From Pseudomonas paralactis (GTDB lineage Bacteria; Pseudomonadota; Gammaproteobacteria; Pseudomonadales; Pseudomonadaceae), in the NCBI RefSeq assembly GCF_001439735.1, contig NZ_JYLN01000006.1:337347-401346 (forward strand): a stretch of 64,000 nucleotides of DNA, given 5' to 3'. Of this stretch, positions 18,622-26,919 are shown in pieces; the stretch's first letter is position 1, and the number at the start of each line of letters is the position of its first letter. The position numbers were made by a program, and so were the translations under genes. Under the pieces are notes generated by a model that made no database searches, was not told the DNA's origin, and saw only the letters and a list, made by a program, of their open reading frames with translations.

Positions 18622-21138
18622 ATGACGCAAGTCACGGTGAAACAACTGGCCGATGAGGTCAAAACACCGGTAGAGCGCCTGTTGCAGCAGATGCGTGAGG
18701 CAGGTCTGCCGCACACCGCCGCCGATGAAGGTGTGAGCGATAGTGAGAAGCAGTCTTTGCTGACTCACTTGAAGAGCAGCCACAAGGCGAAAGTGGAAGA
18801 ACCGCGCAAGATTACATTGCAGCGCAAAACCACCAGCACCCTGCGTGTTGCGGGTAGCAAGAGCATCAGCGTAGAAGTACGCAAGAAGAAAGTCTTCGTA
18901 CAGCGCAGCCCGGAAGAAATCGAAGCCGAGCGCAAACGCGAGCTGGATGAACGTCGCGCAGTAGAAAATGCTGCTCGCCAGAAGGCTGAAGAAGAAGCCA
19001 AGCGTCGCGCCGAAGAAGAAGCGCGTCGCCAGCCTGCTGCTGCGCAACCTGCTGCCACTGACGCGGTCGCCGCCCCTGTTGAAGCTGTGCGTGAGGCCGC
19101 CCCGGTTGCCGCCGCACCAGCTCCTGCAGCAGACGCCCGCAAGCGCGACGAGCCTCGTCGTCCGGACAAACCACGTGCCGACGATAACAATCGTCGCGGT
19201 GGTGGTGGCGATGGCGAGCGTAAAAACGCTCCGCATCGCGCCTCGGTCAAAGAGAAAGCGCCTGCTCCACGCGTTGCCCCACGTACTACCGACGAAGAAA
19301 GCGATGGCTTCCGTCGGGGTGGTCGCGGCAAGGCCAAGCTGAAAAAACGCAACGCCCACGGTTTCCAGAGCCCAACCGGCCCTGTCGTGCGTGAAGTGAA
19401 GATCGGCGAGACCATCACTGTGGGCGATCTGGCCCAGCAGATGTCGGTCAAGGCTGCTGAAATCATCAAGTTCATGTTCAAGCTGGGCACCCCGGCCACC
19501 ATCAACCAGGTACTGGATCAGGAAACTGCCCAACTGGTTGCTGAGGAGCTGGGCCACAAAGTGACCCTGGTCAGCGACACCGCCCTGGAAGATTCCCTGG
19601 CCGAGTCCCTGAAGTTTGAAGGCGAGGCAGTTTCCCGTGCGCCGGTCGTGACCGTAATGGGCCACGTTGACCACGGTAAAACTTCCCTGCTCGACTACAT
19701 CCGTCGTGCCAAGGTTGCCGCAGGCGAAGCCGGTGGTATTACCCAGCACATCGGTGCATACCACGTTGAAACCGAACGCGGCATGGTCACCTTCCTCGAC
19801 ACCCCAGGTCACGCCGCGTTTACCGCAATGCGTGCCCGTGGTGCCAAGGCGACCGACATCGTGATCCTGGTGGTTGCAGCGGACGACGGCGTAATGCCGC
19901 AGACCATTGAAGCTGTCCAGCACGCCAAGGCTGCCGGTGTTCCTCTGGTTGTAGCCGTGAACAAAATCGACAAGCCGGGCGCCGATCTTGATCGCATCCG
20001 TAGCGAACTGTCGGTTCACGGTGTGACGTCCGAGGAATGGGGTGGCGAGACGCCATTCGTATCGGTCTCGGCGAAAATGGGTACCGGCGTTGACGAACTG
20101 CTCGAAGCCGTCCTGTTGCAAGCTGAAGTCCTGGAACTGACCGCTACGCCTTCGGCCCCAGGCCGTGGTGTTGTGGTTGAGTCCCGCCTCGACAAGGGCC
20201 GTGGCCCAGTCGCGACCGTGCTGGTTCAAGACGGTACCCTGCGCCAAGGCGACATGGTACTGGTCGGTTCGAACTACGGCCGTGTACGTGCCATGCTCGA
20301 CGAGAACGGCAAGCCAATCAAGGAAGCAGGTCCTGCTATCCCGGTCGAGATCCTCGGCCTGGACGGTACGCCGGACGCTGGCGACGAGATGAGCGTAGTT
20401 GCCGACGAGAAGAAAGCCCGTGAAGTGGCTCTGTTCCGTCAAGGCAAGTTCCGCGAGGTCAAGCTGGCCCGTGCTCACGCCGGCAAGCTGGAAAACATCT
20501 TCGAGAACATGGGCCAGGAAGAGAAGAAGACGCTTAACATCGTCCTCAAATCTGACGTTCGTGGTTCCCTCGAAGCGTTGAACGGCGCCTTGAACGGCCT
20601 GGGTAACGACGAAGTGCAAGTGCGTGTTGTCGGTGGCGGTGTCGGTGGTATCACCGAATCCGACGCCAACCTGGCACTGGCTTCCAACGCTGTACTGTTC
20701 GGCTTCAACGTGCGTGCCGATGCCGGCGCTCGCAAGATCGTCGAGCAGGAAGGCCTGGACATGCGTTACTACAACGTCATCTACGACATCATCGAAGACG
20801 TCAAGAAAGCCCTTACCGGTATGCTTGGCAGCGACGTCCGGGAGAACATCCTGGGTATCGCCGAGGTGCGTGACGTGTTCCGCTCGCCGAAATTCGGCGC
20901 GATTGCCGGTTGCATGGTTGTTGAAGGCACCGTGTACCGTAACCGTCCAATCCGTGTACTGCGTGAAGACATCGTTATCTTCGAAGGCGAGCTGGAATCC
21001 CTGCGCCGCTTCAAGGATGACGCTGCCGAAGTACGTGCCGGCATGGAATGCGGTATCGGCGTCAAGAGCTACAACGACGTCAAGGTTGGCGACAAGATCG
21101 AAGTCTTCGAGAAGGTTCAGGTTGCTCGCAGCCTCTAA
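18622..21138 (+). CDS. infB: Translation initiation factor IF-2
   Basis: GTPase that brings fMet-tRNA to the 30S subunit and promotes subunit joining. The 838-residue protein has the N-terminal IF2N helix (VTVKQLADEVKTPVERLLQQM), and a long charged Ala/Glu/Arg-rich linker (about 90-260) ending in a second IF2N-like segment. The G domain carries GHVDHGKTSLLD, DTPGHAAF and NKIDKP near residue 345-455, followed by domains II-IV. It lies 27 bases after nusA with a GAGG-type Shine-Dalgarno. Confidence 0.98.
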   Translation: MTQVTVKQLADEVKTPVERLLQQMREAGLPHTAADEGVSDSEKQSLLTHLKSSHKAKVEEPRKITLQRKTTSTLRVAGSKSISVEVRKKKVFVQRSPEEIEAERKRELDERRAVENAARQKAEEEAKRRAEEEARRQPAAAQPAATDAVAAPVEAVREAAPVAAAPAPAADARKRDEPRRPDKPRADDNNRRGGGGDGERKNAPHRASVKEKAPAPRVAPRTTDEESDGFRRGGRGKAKLKKRNAHGFQSPTGPVVREVKIGETITVGDLAQQMSVKAAEIIKFMFKLGTPATINQVLDQETAQLVAEELGHKVTLVSDTALEDSLAESLKFEGEAVSRAPVVTVMGHVDHGKTSLLDYIRRAKVAAGEAGGITQHIGAYHVETERGMVTFLDTPGHAAFTAMRARGAKATDIVILVVAADDGVMPQTIEAVQHAKAAGVPLVVAVNKIDKPGADLDRIRSELSVHGVTSEEWGGETPFVSVSAKMGTGVDELLEAVLLQAEVLELTATPSAPGRGVVVESRLDKGRGPVATVLVQDGTLRQGDMVLVGSNYGRVRAMLDENGKPIKEAGPAIPVEILGLDGTPDAGDEMSVVADEKKAREVALFRQGKFREVKLARAHAGKLENIFENMGQEEKKTLNIVLKSDVRGSLEALNGALNGLGNDEVQVRVVGGGVGGITESDANLALASNAVLFGFNVRADAGARKIVEQEGLDMRYYNVIYDIIEDVKKALTGMLGSDVRENILGIAEVRDVFRSPKFGAIAGCMVVEGTVYRNRPIRVLREDIVIFEGELESLRRFKDDAAEVRAGMECGIGVKSYNDVKVGDKIEVFEKVQVARSL

Positions 21139-21169
21139 CTCGCGCACTTCAGGAGCCACACAGCGCGTG

Positions 21170-21246
21170 GGCATGTACATGCCTCGCGCCGTGTCCGGAC
21201 TCTAAACGCAACGCCCGGTCTGGCTTTTGTCAGGCCGGGCGTTTGC
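21170..21246 (+). other. Palindrome and terminator-like hairpin between infB and rbfA
   Basis: Two structures lie in the 159-base infB-rbfA spacer. The first is a perfect 14-base palindrome GGCATGTACATGCC (21170-21183). The second is a 13-base-pair stem AACGCCCGG... (21210-21222) with ...CCGGGCGTT (21231-21243), one G-T wobble, followed by only three T. The second looks like a weak intrinsic terminator inside the operon and could lower transcription into rbfA-truB. Confidence 0.65.
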
Positions 21247-21297
21247 CGCTTTCAGACCCCACGGGTTTCACCGTGTGGCAGTAACAGGTAACAAGAC

Positions 21298-21693
21298 ATG
21301 GCAAAAGAATACAGCCGTACCCAGCGTATCGGCGATCAGATGCAGCGCGAGCTGGCCCAACTGATCCGTCGCGAAGTCAAAGACCCGCGCGTTGGCCTGG
21401 TCACCATCACCGCCGTTGAAGTGAGCCGTGACGTGGGTCATGCCAAAATCTTCATCACCGTGATGGGGCAGGACAACAGCGAAGAAATCGCGCAAAGCAT
21501 CAAGGTGCTCAACTCCGCCGCAGGTTTCCTGCGGATGCAGCTGGCCCGTGAAATGAAGCTGCGCAGCGTTCCGCAGTTGCACTTCCATTACGACGAAAGC
21601 GTCGTGCGTGGCGCGCACCTGTCGGCCCTGATCGAGCGCGCCGTGGCTGAAGACAGCCAGCATCCGTCCACACCTGAAGACGCCAAGGAGTAA
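21298..21693 (+). CDS. rbfA: 30S ribosome-binding factor RbfA
   Basis: Late 30S assembly factor that binds near helix 1 of 16S rRNA. The 131-residue protein is a single KH-type domain: RTQRIGDQMQRELAQLIRREVKDPR at the start, VGLVTITAVEVSRDVGHAKIFITV in the middle, and LRSVPQLHFHYDES near the C-terminal side. It is three bases from truB, so co-translated with it. Confidence 0.96.
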   Translation: MAKEYSRTQRIGDQMQRELAQLIRREVKDPRVGLVTITAVEVSRDVGHAKIFITVMGQDNSEEIAQSIKVLNSAAGFLRMQLAREMKLRSVPQLHFHYDESVVRGAHLSALIERAVAEDSQHPSTPEDAKE

Positions 21694-21696
21694 GCG

Positions 21697-22614
21697 GTGG
21701 CTCAGGTCAAACGTATCCGTCGCAACGTCAGTGGCATCATTCTGCTCGACAAGCCCATTGGTTTTACCTCCAATGCGGCACTGCAGAAGGTCCGCTGGCT
21801 GCTTAACGCCGAGAAGGCGGGGCACACCGGCAGTCTGGATCCACTGGCCACCGGCGTACTGCCGTTGTGCTTTGGTGAGGCCACCAAGTTCTCGCAATAC
21901 CTGCTTGATTCGGACAAGGGTTATGAAACCCTCATGCAACTGGGCAAGACAACCACCACGGCCGACGCCGAAGGTGATGTTTTGCAGGTTCGCGACGTGA
22001 CCGTTGGTCGTGCGGATATCGAAGCTGCCTTACCCGCTTTTCGTGGGCAAATCAGTCAGATACCGCCGATGTACTCGGCGCTCAAGCGCGATGGGCAACC
22101 TCTTTATAAGCTGGCACGTGCGGGCGAAGTGGTGGAGCGCGAACCGCGTTCTGTTACTATTGCCCGGCTGGAGCTGCTCGCCTGTGAAGGTGACACTGCT
22201 CGATTGGCGGTGGACTGCAGCAAAGGCACCTATATCCGTACCCTGGTGGAAGATATTGGTGAAAAGCTCGGTTGCGGCGCGTACGTTGCAGAACTGCGAC
22301 GCACCCAGGCCGGGCCTTTCAGCCTGGCCCAGACGGTCACGCTGGAAGAGTTGGAAGCGGTACACGCCGAGGGCGGCAATGAAGCGGTTGATCGCTTCCT
22401 GATGCCATCGGACAGCGGTTTGCTCGATTGGCCGCTGCTGCACTTCTCGGAGCACAGCGCGTTCTACTGGCTCAACGGCCAGCCGGTACGCGCCCCGGAT
22501 GCCCCGAAGTTCGGCATGGTGCGAGTACAGGATCATAACGGTCGCTTTATCGGTATCGGTGAAGTGAGCGAAGACGGGCGCATCGCGCCGCGTCGACTGA
22601 TTCGGTCAGAATGA
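21697..22614 (+). CDS. truB: tRNA pseudouridine-55 synthase
   Basis: Makes pseudouridine 55 in the T loop of tRNAs. The 305-residue protein contains the catalytic aspartate motif HTGSLDPLATGVLPLCFGEATKF near residue 45, the VDCSKGTYIRTL motif, and a C-terminal PUA-like region. The start codon is GTG at 21697, just after the rbfA stop with AAGGAG spanning the junction. Confidence 0.96.
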   Translation: MAQVKRIRRNVSGIILLDKPIGFTSNAALQKVRWLLNAEKAGHTGSLDPLATGVLPLCFGEATKFSQYLLDSDKGYETLMQLGKTTTTADAEGDVLQVRDVTVGRADIEAALPAFRGQISQIPPMYSALKRDGQPLYKLARAGEVVEREPRSVTIARLELLACEGDTARLAVDCSKGTYIRTLVEDIGEKLGCGAYVAELRRTQAGPFSLAQTVTLEELEAVHAEGGNEAVDRFLMPSDSGLLDWPLLHFSEHSAFYWLNGQPVRAPDAPKFGMVRVQDHNGRFIGIGEVSEDGRIAPRRLIRSE

Positions 22615-22729
22615 CCGAACGAGGGTGGCTGTTAATAGGCATGGTCACTTCTCATTTATAGATACGGGGGTATGCCCTCGGCCTATTGAGATCACCCCTT
22701 GGGTGGTTTCCTGAAAAAAGGATTGCCTC

Positions 22730-22999
22730 ATGGCTCTCGACGTTCAAGAAAAAGCACAAATCGTAGCTGACTATCAGCAAGCTGTTGGTGACACTGGTTC
22801 GCCAGAAGTGCAAGTTGCACTGCTGACCCACAACATCAACAAACTGCAAGGTCACTTCAAGGCCAACGGTAAAGATCACCACTCCCGTCGTGGTCTGATC
22901 CGCATGGTAAACCAGCGCCGTAAGCTGCTGGACTACCTGAAAGGCAAGGATCTGGGTCGTTATCAGACTCTGATCGGTCGCCTGGGTCTGCGTCGCTAA
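22730..22999 (+). CDS. rpsO: 30S ribosomal protein S15
   Basis: Primary 16S rRNA binding protein that nucleates the platform. The 89-residue length is standard, with the family motifs DTGSPEVQVALLT, LQGHFKANGKDHHSRRGL and LDYLKGKDLGRYQTLIGRLGLRR. A short inverted repeat (CACCC...GGGTG at about 22693-22706) lies just before the Shine-Dalgarno AAAAGG in the truB-rpsO spacer and could be part of its autoregulatory leader (inference). Confidence 0.97.
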   Translation: MALDVQEKAQIVADYQQAVGDTGSPEVQVALLTHNINKLQGHFKANGKDHHSRRGLIRMVNQRRKLLDYLKGKDLGRYQTLIGRLGLRR

Positions 23000-23194
23000 T
23001 CAGCGATTGCGCTAGAGGTTGGTTGTCTGCCGTGTGTCATCGGGATTCCCGCTGGCCCATGGTAGGCTCCCAGCCTCAAGTTTTATCTGGATACACGTTT
23101 TACCCTGGACGAGCGTCGGGCCGATTCCCGGCATTGCCCAAGAATTTCGCAAGAAGACAAGTTCCCCCAAGAGCCACAAAGAAGGTAGGACACC

Positions 23195-25300
23195 GTGAAC
23201 CCGGTTATCAAAAAATTCCAGTTCGGTCAGTCGACCGTTACCCTCGAGACAGGCCGTATCGCCCGTCAAGCCTCCGGCGCAGTGCTGGTTACCGTTGACG
23301 ACGACGTGACCGTATTGGTGACCGTTGTTGGCGCCAAGACCGCTGACCCGAGCAAGGGCTTCTTCCCTCTGTCCGTTCACTACCAGGAAAAAACTTACGC
23401 TGCCGGTAAGATCCCTGGCGGTTTCTTCAAGCGCGAAGGCCGTCCTTCCGAGAAAGAAACCCTGACTTCCCGACTGATCGACCGTCCGATCCGTCCGCTG
23501 TTCCCAGAAGGCTTCATGAACGAAGTGCAGGTTGTCTGCACCGTCGTTTCCACCAGCAAAAAGACCGATCCGGACATCGCTGCGATGATCGGTACTTCGG
23601 CTGCGCTGGCTATTTCGGGCATTCCGTTCGACGGCCCTATCGGTGCCGCTCGCGTTGCTTTCCATGAAAGCACCGGTTACCTGCTGAACCCGTCCTACGA
23701 GCAACAGAAAGCATCGAGCCTGGACATGGTCGTTGCCGGTACGTCCGAAGCCGTATTGATGGTTGAATCGGAAGCCAAAGAGCTGACCGAAGACCAGATG
23801 CTGGGCGCCGTGCTGTTTGCTCACGACGAGTTCCAGGTGGTAATCAACGCGGTCAAGGAATTGGCTGCCGAAGCTGCCAAGCCAACCTGGACCTGGGCTG
23901 CTGCCCCGGAAGCCACCGACCTGCTGGGCGCTATCCGCTCCGAGTTCGGCGCAGCCATCTCCGACGCTTACACCATCACCGTCAAGGCCGACCGTTACGC
24001 TCGCCTGGGCGAGTTGAAGGATCAGGTTGTCGCCAAGCTGTCCGGTGAAGAAGGCCAGCCTTCGGCCAGCGACGTTAAAGCTGCATTCGGTGAAATCGAA
24101 TACCGCACCGTTCGCGAAAACATCGTTAACGGCAAGCCACGTATCGACGGTCGCGACACTCGCACCGTGCGCCCGCTGAACATCGAAGTTGGCGTGCTGC
24201 CCAAGACTCACGGTTCGGCGCTGTTCACCCGTGGCGAAACTCAGGCCCTGGTAGTCGCGACTCTGGGTACTGCCCGTGACGCCCAGCTGCTGGACACCCT
24301 GGAAGGCGAGAAAAAAGACCCGTTCATGCTGCACTACAACTTCCCTCCGTTCTCGGTGGGCGAGTGTGGCCGCATGGGTGGTGCTGGTCGTCGTGAAATC
24401 GGTCACGGCCGTCTGGCCCGTCGTTCGATTGCAGCGATGCTGCCGGCTGCCGACGTGTTCCCGTACACCATCCGTGTCGTGTCGGAAATCACCGAATCCA
24501 ACGGTTCCAGCTCGATGGCTTCCGTTTGCGGTGCTTCCCTGGCGCTGATGGACGCTGGTGTGCCGATGAAGGCGCCGGTTGCCGGTATCGCCATGGGTCT
24601 GGTTAAAGAAGGCGAGAAGTTCGCCATCCTGACCGACATCCTGGGTGACGAAGATCACCTGGGCGACATGGACTTCAAAGTAGCCGGTACCGCTAAAGGT
24701 GTGACCGCGCTGCAGATGGACATCAAGATCAAGGGCATCACCGAAGAGATCATGGAAATCGCTCTGGGCCAAGCCCTGGAAGCGCGCCTGAACATCCTCG
24801 GCCAGATGAACCAGATCATTGGCCAGTCGCGTACCGAACTGTCGGAAAACGCTCCGACCATGATCGCGATGAAAATCGACACCGACAAAATCCGTGATGT
24901 TATCGGTAAAGGCGGCGCGACTATCCGTGCGATCTGTGAAGAGACCAAGGCTTCGATCGACATCGAAGACGACGGCTCGATCAAGATCTTCGGCGAAACC
25001 AAGGAAGCGGCTGAAGCTGCACGTCAGCGCGTCCTGGGCATCACCGCTGAAGCCGAGATCGGCAAGATCTACGTTGGTAAGGTTGAGCGCATCGTCGACT
25101 TCGGCGCATTCGTCAACATCCTGCCAGGCAAAGACGGTTTGGTTCACATCTCCATGCTGAGCGATGCTCGTGTTGAGAAAGTGACCGACATTCTTAAAGA
25201 AGGTCAGGAAGTGGAAGTACTGGTACTGGACGTGGACAACCGCGGCCGTATCAAGCTGTCCATCAAGGACGTAGCAGCAGCCAAGGCTTCGGGCGTTTAA
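23195..25300 (+). CDS. pnp: Polyribonucleotide nucleotidyltransferase (PNPase)
   Basis: Phosphorolytic 3'-5' exoribonuclease and degradosome component. The 701-residue protein has two RNase PH domains (about 10-215 and 310-540, joined by the helical domain), then a KH domain (TDKIRDVIGKGGATIRAI) and an S1 domain (GKIYVGKVERIVDFGAFVNILPGKDGLVHIS) at the C-terminus. The start codon is GTG at 23195 (MNPVIKKFQFGQSTV). The 195-base rpsO-pnp spacer shows no strong terminator. A strong terminator follows the gene. Confidence 0.98.
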   Translation: MNPVIKKFQFGQSTVTLETGRIARQASGAVLVTVDDDVTVLVTVVGAKTADPSKGFFPLSVHYQEKTYAAGKIPGGFFKREGRPSEKETLTSRLIDRPIRPLFPEGFMNEVQVVCTVVSTSKKTDPDIAAMIGTSAALAISGIPFDGPIGAARVAFHESTGYLLNPSYEQQKASSLDMVVAGTSEAVLMVESEAKELTEDQMLGAVLFAHDEFQVVINAVKELAAEAAKPTWTWAAAPEATDLLGAIRSEFGAAISDAYTITVKADRYARLGELKDQVVAKLSGEEGQPSASDVKAAFGEIEYRTVRENIVNGKPRIDGRDTRTVRPLNIEVGVLPKTHGSALFTRGETQALVVATLGTARDAQLLDTLEGEKKDPFMLHYNFPPFSVGECGRMGGAGRREIGHGRLARRSIAAMLPAADVFPYTIRVVSEITESNGSSSMASVCGASLALMDAGVPMKAPVAGIAMGLVKEGEKFAILTDILGDEDHLGDMDFKVAGTAKGVTALQMDIKIKGITEEIMEIALGQALEARLNILGQMNQIIGQSRTELSENAPTMIAMKIDTDKIRDVIGKGGATIRAICEETKASIDIEDDGSIKIFGETKEAAEAARQRVLGITAEAEIGKIYVGKVERIVDFGAFVNILPGKDGLVHISMLSDARVEKVTDILKEGQEVEVLVLDVDNRGRIKLSIKDVAAAKASGV

Positions 25301-25320
25301 TCACCCCGCGCTCTAGCTGA

Positions 25321-25350
25321 AAAAAGGGACTCTTCGGAGTCCCTTTTTTA
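25321..25350 (+). terminator. Intrinsic terminator after pnp
   Basis: A perfect 13-base-pair stem AAAAAAGGGACTC/GAGTCCCTTTTTT with a UUCG-type tetraloop. The poly-A and poly-T flanks make it efficient in both directions. Confidence 0.95.
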
Positions 25351-25431
25351 TGGGAGAAGGAAAATCCCCTAAAATCAGTCGTTTAGTCGCCGGCAAAAAA
25401 CCGCAACTTGCACGCAGACACGACCGGCTTC

Positions 25432-25458
25432 ATGCAATTTGCATGATTTCAAAAATCA
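25432..25458 (+). promoter_or_regulatory. Adjacent palindromes upstream of a sigma-54 promoter (candidate activator sites)
   Basis: Two overlapping perfect inverted repeats: ATGCAA-T-TTGCAT (25432-25444) and TGATTT-CAA-AAATCA (25444-25458). They lie about 80-100 bases before the predicted start site of the BON gene, where enhancer-binding proteins normally bind. The segment 25459-25500 is AT-rich and could hold an IHF bend. The binding protein is unknown. Confidence 0.5.
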
Positions 25459-25508
25459 CCATGTTTTTTAACTCGTTGTTTTATAACGTTTTTATCCTGT
25501 TTAGTGAC

Positions 25509-25526
25509 TTGGCACGCCGCCTGCAA
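25509..25526 (+). promoter_or_regulatory. Sigma-54 (-24/-12) promoter of the BON-domain gene
   Basis: TTGGCACGCCGCCTGCAA fits the sigma-54 consensus TGGCAC-N5-TTGC with one mismatch. The invariant GG (25511-25512) and GC (25523-25524) are separated by exactly ten bases. The predicted start is near 25536, giving a leader of about 60 bases to the ATG at 25596. Confidence 0.8.
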
Positions 25527-25595
25527 TATCCCTGTTAGCGCTGCCGTATCAAGGTTCACACGCTGCAGTCTTTTAATAAAACAGGAGTTACTCGT

Positions 25596-26219
25596 ATGAA
25601 GAAGTTCGCTCTCGCTACCGCAACTGCTACCGCTCTGACCCTGGCCATGGCTAACGCCGCCTTCGCTCAGCCAACCCAGGCGCCAATGACTCTGGCAGCT
25701 GGCGAAATGACCAAGGCTAAAGAATCCACCTCGGATACCTGGATCACCACCAAAGTCAAAGCAGACCTGCTGACTGAAAAAGGCATCCCAGGCTCCGACA
25801 TCAAGGTAGAAACCAACAAAGGCGTGGTTTCCCTGTCTTCGGAAGTAGCTATCTCGGACTCGCAGAAAGCGACTGCTGTAGCCATAACCAAGAAAATCAA
25901 AGGTGTGACTGCTGTTTCGGCTGACGGCCTGTTGGCTGGCGGTGCTACCAAAGCTGACGGCATCGACAAGACCAAAGGTGCTGCACACGATGCTGGCGAG
26001 GCGACTAGCGATACCTGGATCACCACCAAAGTAAAAGCTGACCTGGTGACCGAGAAAGGTATTCCTGGTACCGATATCAAGGTCGAAACCAACAAGGGCG
26101 TAGTGTCCCTGTCGTCCCCGACTGCCGTGACTGCATCGCAGAAAGAAACTGCGGTCGCTATCACCAAGAAGATTAAAGGCGTTAAAGCTGTATCGGCCGA
26201 TGGCCTGAAAGCAGAGTAA
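25596..26219 (+). CDS. Periplasmic protein with two BON domains (OsmY-like)
   Basis: A 207-residue protein with a clear Sec signal peptide (MKKF, hydrophobic core, ANAAFA-QP cleavage near residue 24) and two near-identical BON domains. The two copies, at about residues 46-112 and 138-205, share DTWITTKVKADL, TEKGIPG, DIKVETNKGVVSLSS and AVAITKKIKGV. BON domains bind membranes or phospholipid, and OsmY-type proteins act in the periplasm under osmotic or envelope stress. AGGAG precedes the ATG. The high similarity of the two halves indicates an internal duplication. The position after pnp matches PA4739 in P. aeruginosa (memory). A sigma-54 promoter drives it, which is unusual for an osmY-type gene. 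Confidence 0.92.
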   Translation: MKKFALATATATALTLAMANAAFAQPTQAPMTLAAGEMTKAKESTSDTWITTKVKADLLTEKGIPGSDIKVETNKGVVSLSSEVAISDSQKATAVAITKKIKGVTAVSADGLLAGGATKADGIDKTKGAAHDAGEATSDTWITTKVKADLVTEKGIPGTDIKVETNKGVVSLSSPTAVTASQKETAVAITKKIKGVKAVSADGLKAE

Positions 26220-26304
26220 CGTTAAAGGTTTCGTCTGAACGAAATAGCGGCGGCTTAGGGTGAGCCAGTTATCCACCCGATGCACCTCTGGAGTTCATGC
26301 GACC

Positions 26305-26360
26305 GACCACATGGATGTGGTCATTACAGGCCCCGGCACTTGTGTCGGGGCCTGTTCTAT
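26305..26360 (+). terminator. Tandem hairpins ending the BON gene
   Basis: GACCACAT-gg-ATGTGGTC (26305-26322), a perfect 8-base-pair hairpin, is followed by ACAGGCCCCGGCAC-tt-GTGTCGGGGCCTGT (26326-26355) and TCTATTT. The second is a long intrinsic terminator with a modest U-run. Confidence 0.8.
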
Positions 26361-26387
26361 TTCCGAGGGTGCAATGAACGGAATGAA

Positions 26388-26896
26388 ATGTGGGAGGGGG
26401 CTTGCCCCCGATGGCGGCCTCAGGGCTGACCAGGATGCTGGACTTTGATCGAGTGCATATCCGTTATTTGGGTCACGGCTGCTATTGGTTCCGCTTTTAC
26501 AGCGGGTCACTTTGGAAAAGAGCCCCAAAGTAACCAAAGGGCTCTTGCCCCACCACTCGGCACCTCGCTTAGGCTCGGTGTGCCCGTAATCCGCCATGGA
26601 TTTGTGGGGCCGCCGCCACGCGCCATCCATGGCGCGGGGCGGCTAAACCGGCATCCCTGCCGGTTTACCCCCCAAATCCATGGCGAATTCCGGCCAGCGT
26701 GGTTTGACGGGGCGCCTAAGATCAAGATCAAAAGCAGATCAAAAGCAAGAGCAAGAGCGGCTCGCTTCGCATCGTGGTTACCGTGGGGTCGGTAATGCGA
26801 ACTACCGTTGTGTAGATAACCATGCCCCGATGACGGTAGCTCAGTCACTTACATATTGACTGTCACACCGCTATCGGGGGCAAGGCCCCTCCCATA
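26388..26896. repeat. REP-bounded non-coding repeat element (about 0.5 kb)
   Basis: Opposed REP sequences bound the region: GTGGGAGGGGGCTTGCCCCC at the left (from 26388) and the inverse form ATCGGGGGCAAGGCCCCTCC at the right (to 26896). Inside are two mutually exclusive stems: GGTCACTTTGG (26505-26515) with CCAAAGTAACC (26525-26535), or AAGAGCCC (26518-26525) with GGGCTCTT (26539-26546). A long inverted repeat CCGCCATGGATTTG (from 26591) pairs with CAAATCCATGGCG (to 26684) and encloses further hairpins. From memory, sequences of this kind recur in fluorescens-group genomes. The ORFs that cross it (26295-26630 minus, 26445-26795 plus) lack any protein family character. Confidence 0.65.
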
Positions 26897-26919
26897 TTTA
26901 GTAATGCGCCAGCTTTGGG

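Noticed and set aside
18595..21180. 861-codon minus-strand ORF across infB
   Set aside because: An exact shadow of infB caused by codon bias; composition is low-complexity and matches no family.
23012..25147. 711-codon minus-strand ORF across pnp
   Set aside because: Shadow of pnp, no domain features.
26295..26795. ORFs on both strands in the repeat element downstream of the BON gene
   Set aside because: They run through inverted repeats and REP sequence; such translations recur in fluorescens-group genomes as spurious calls.
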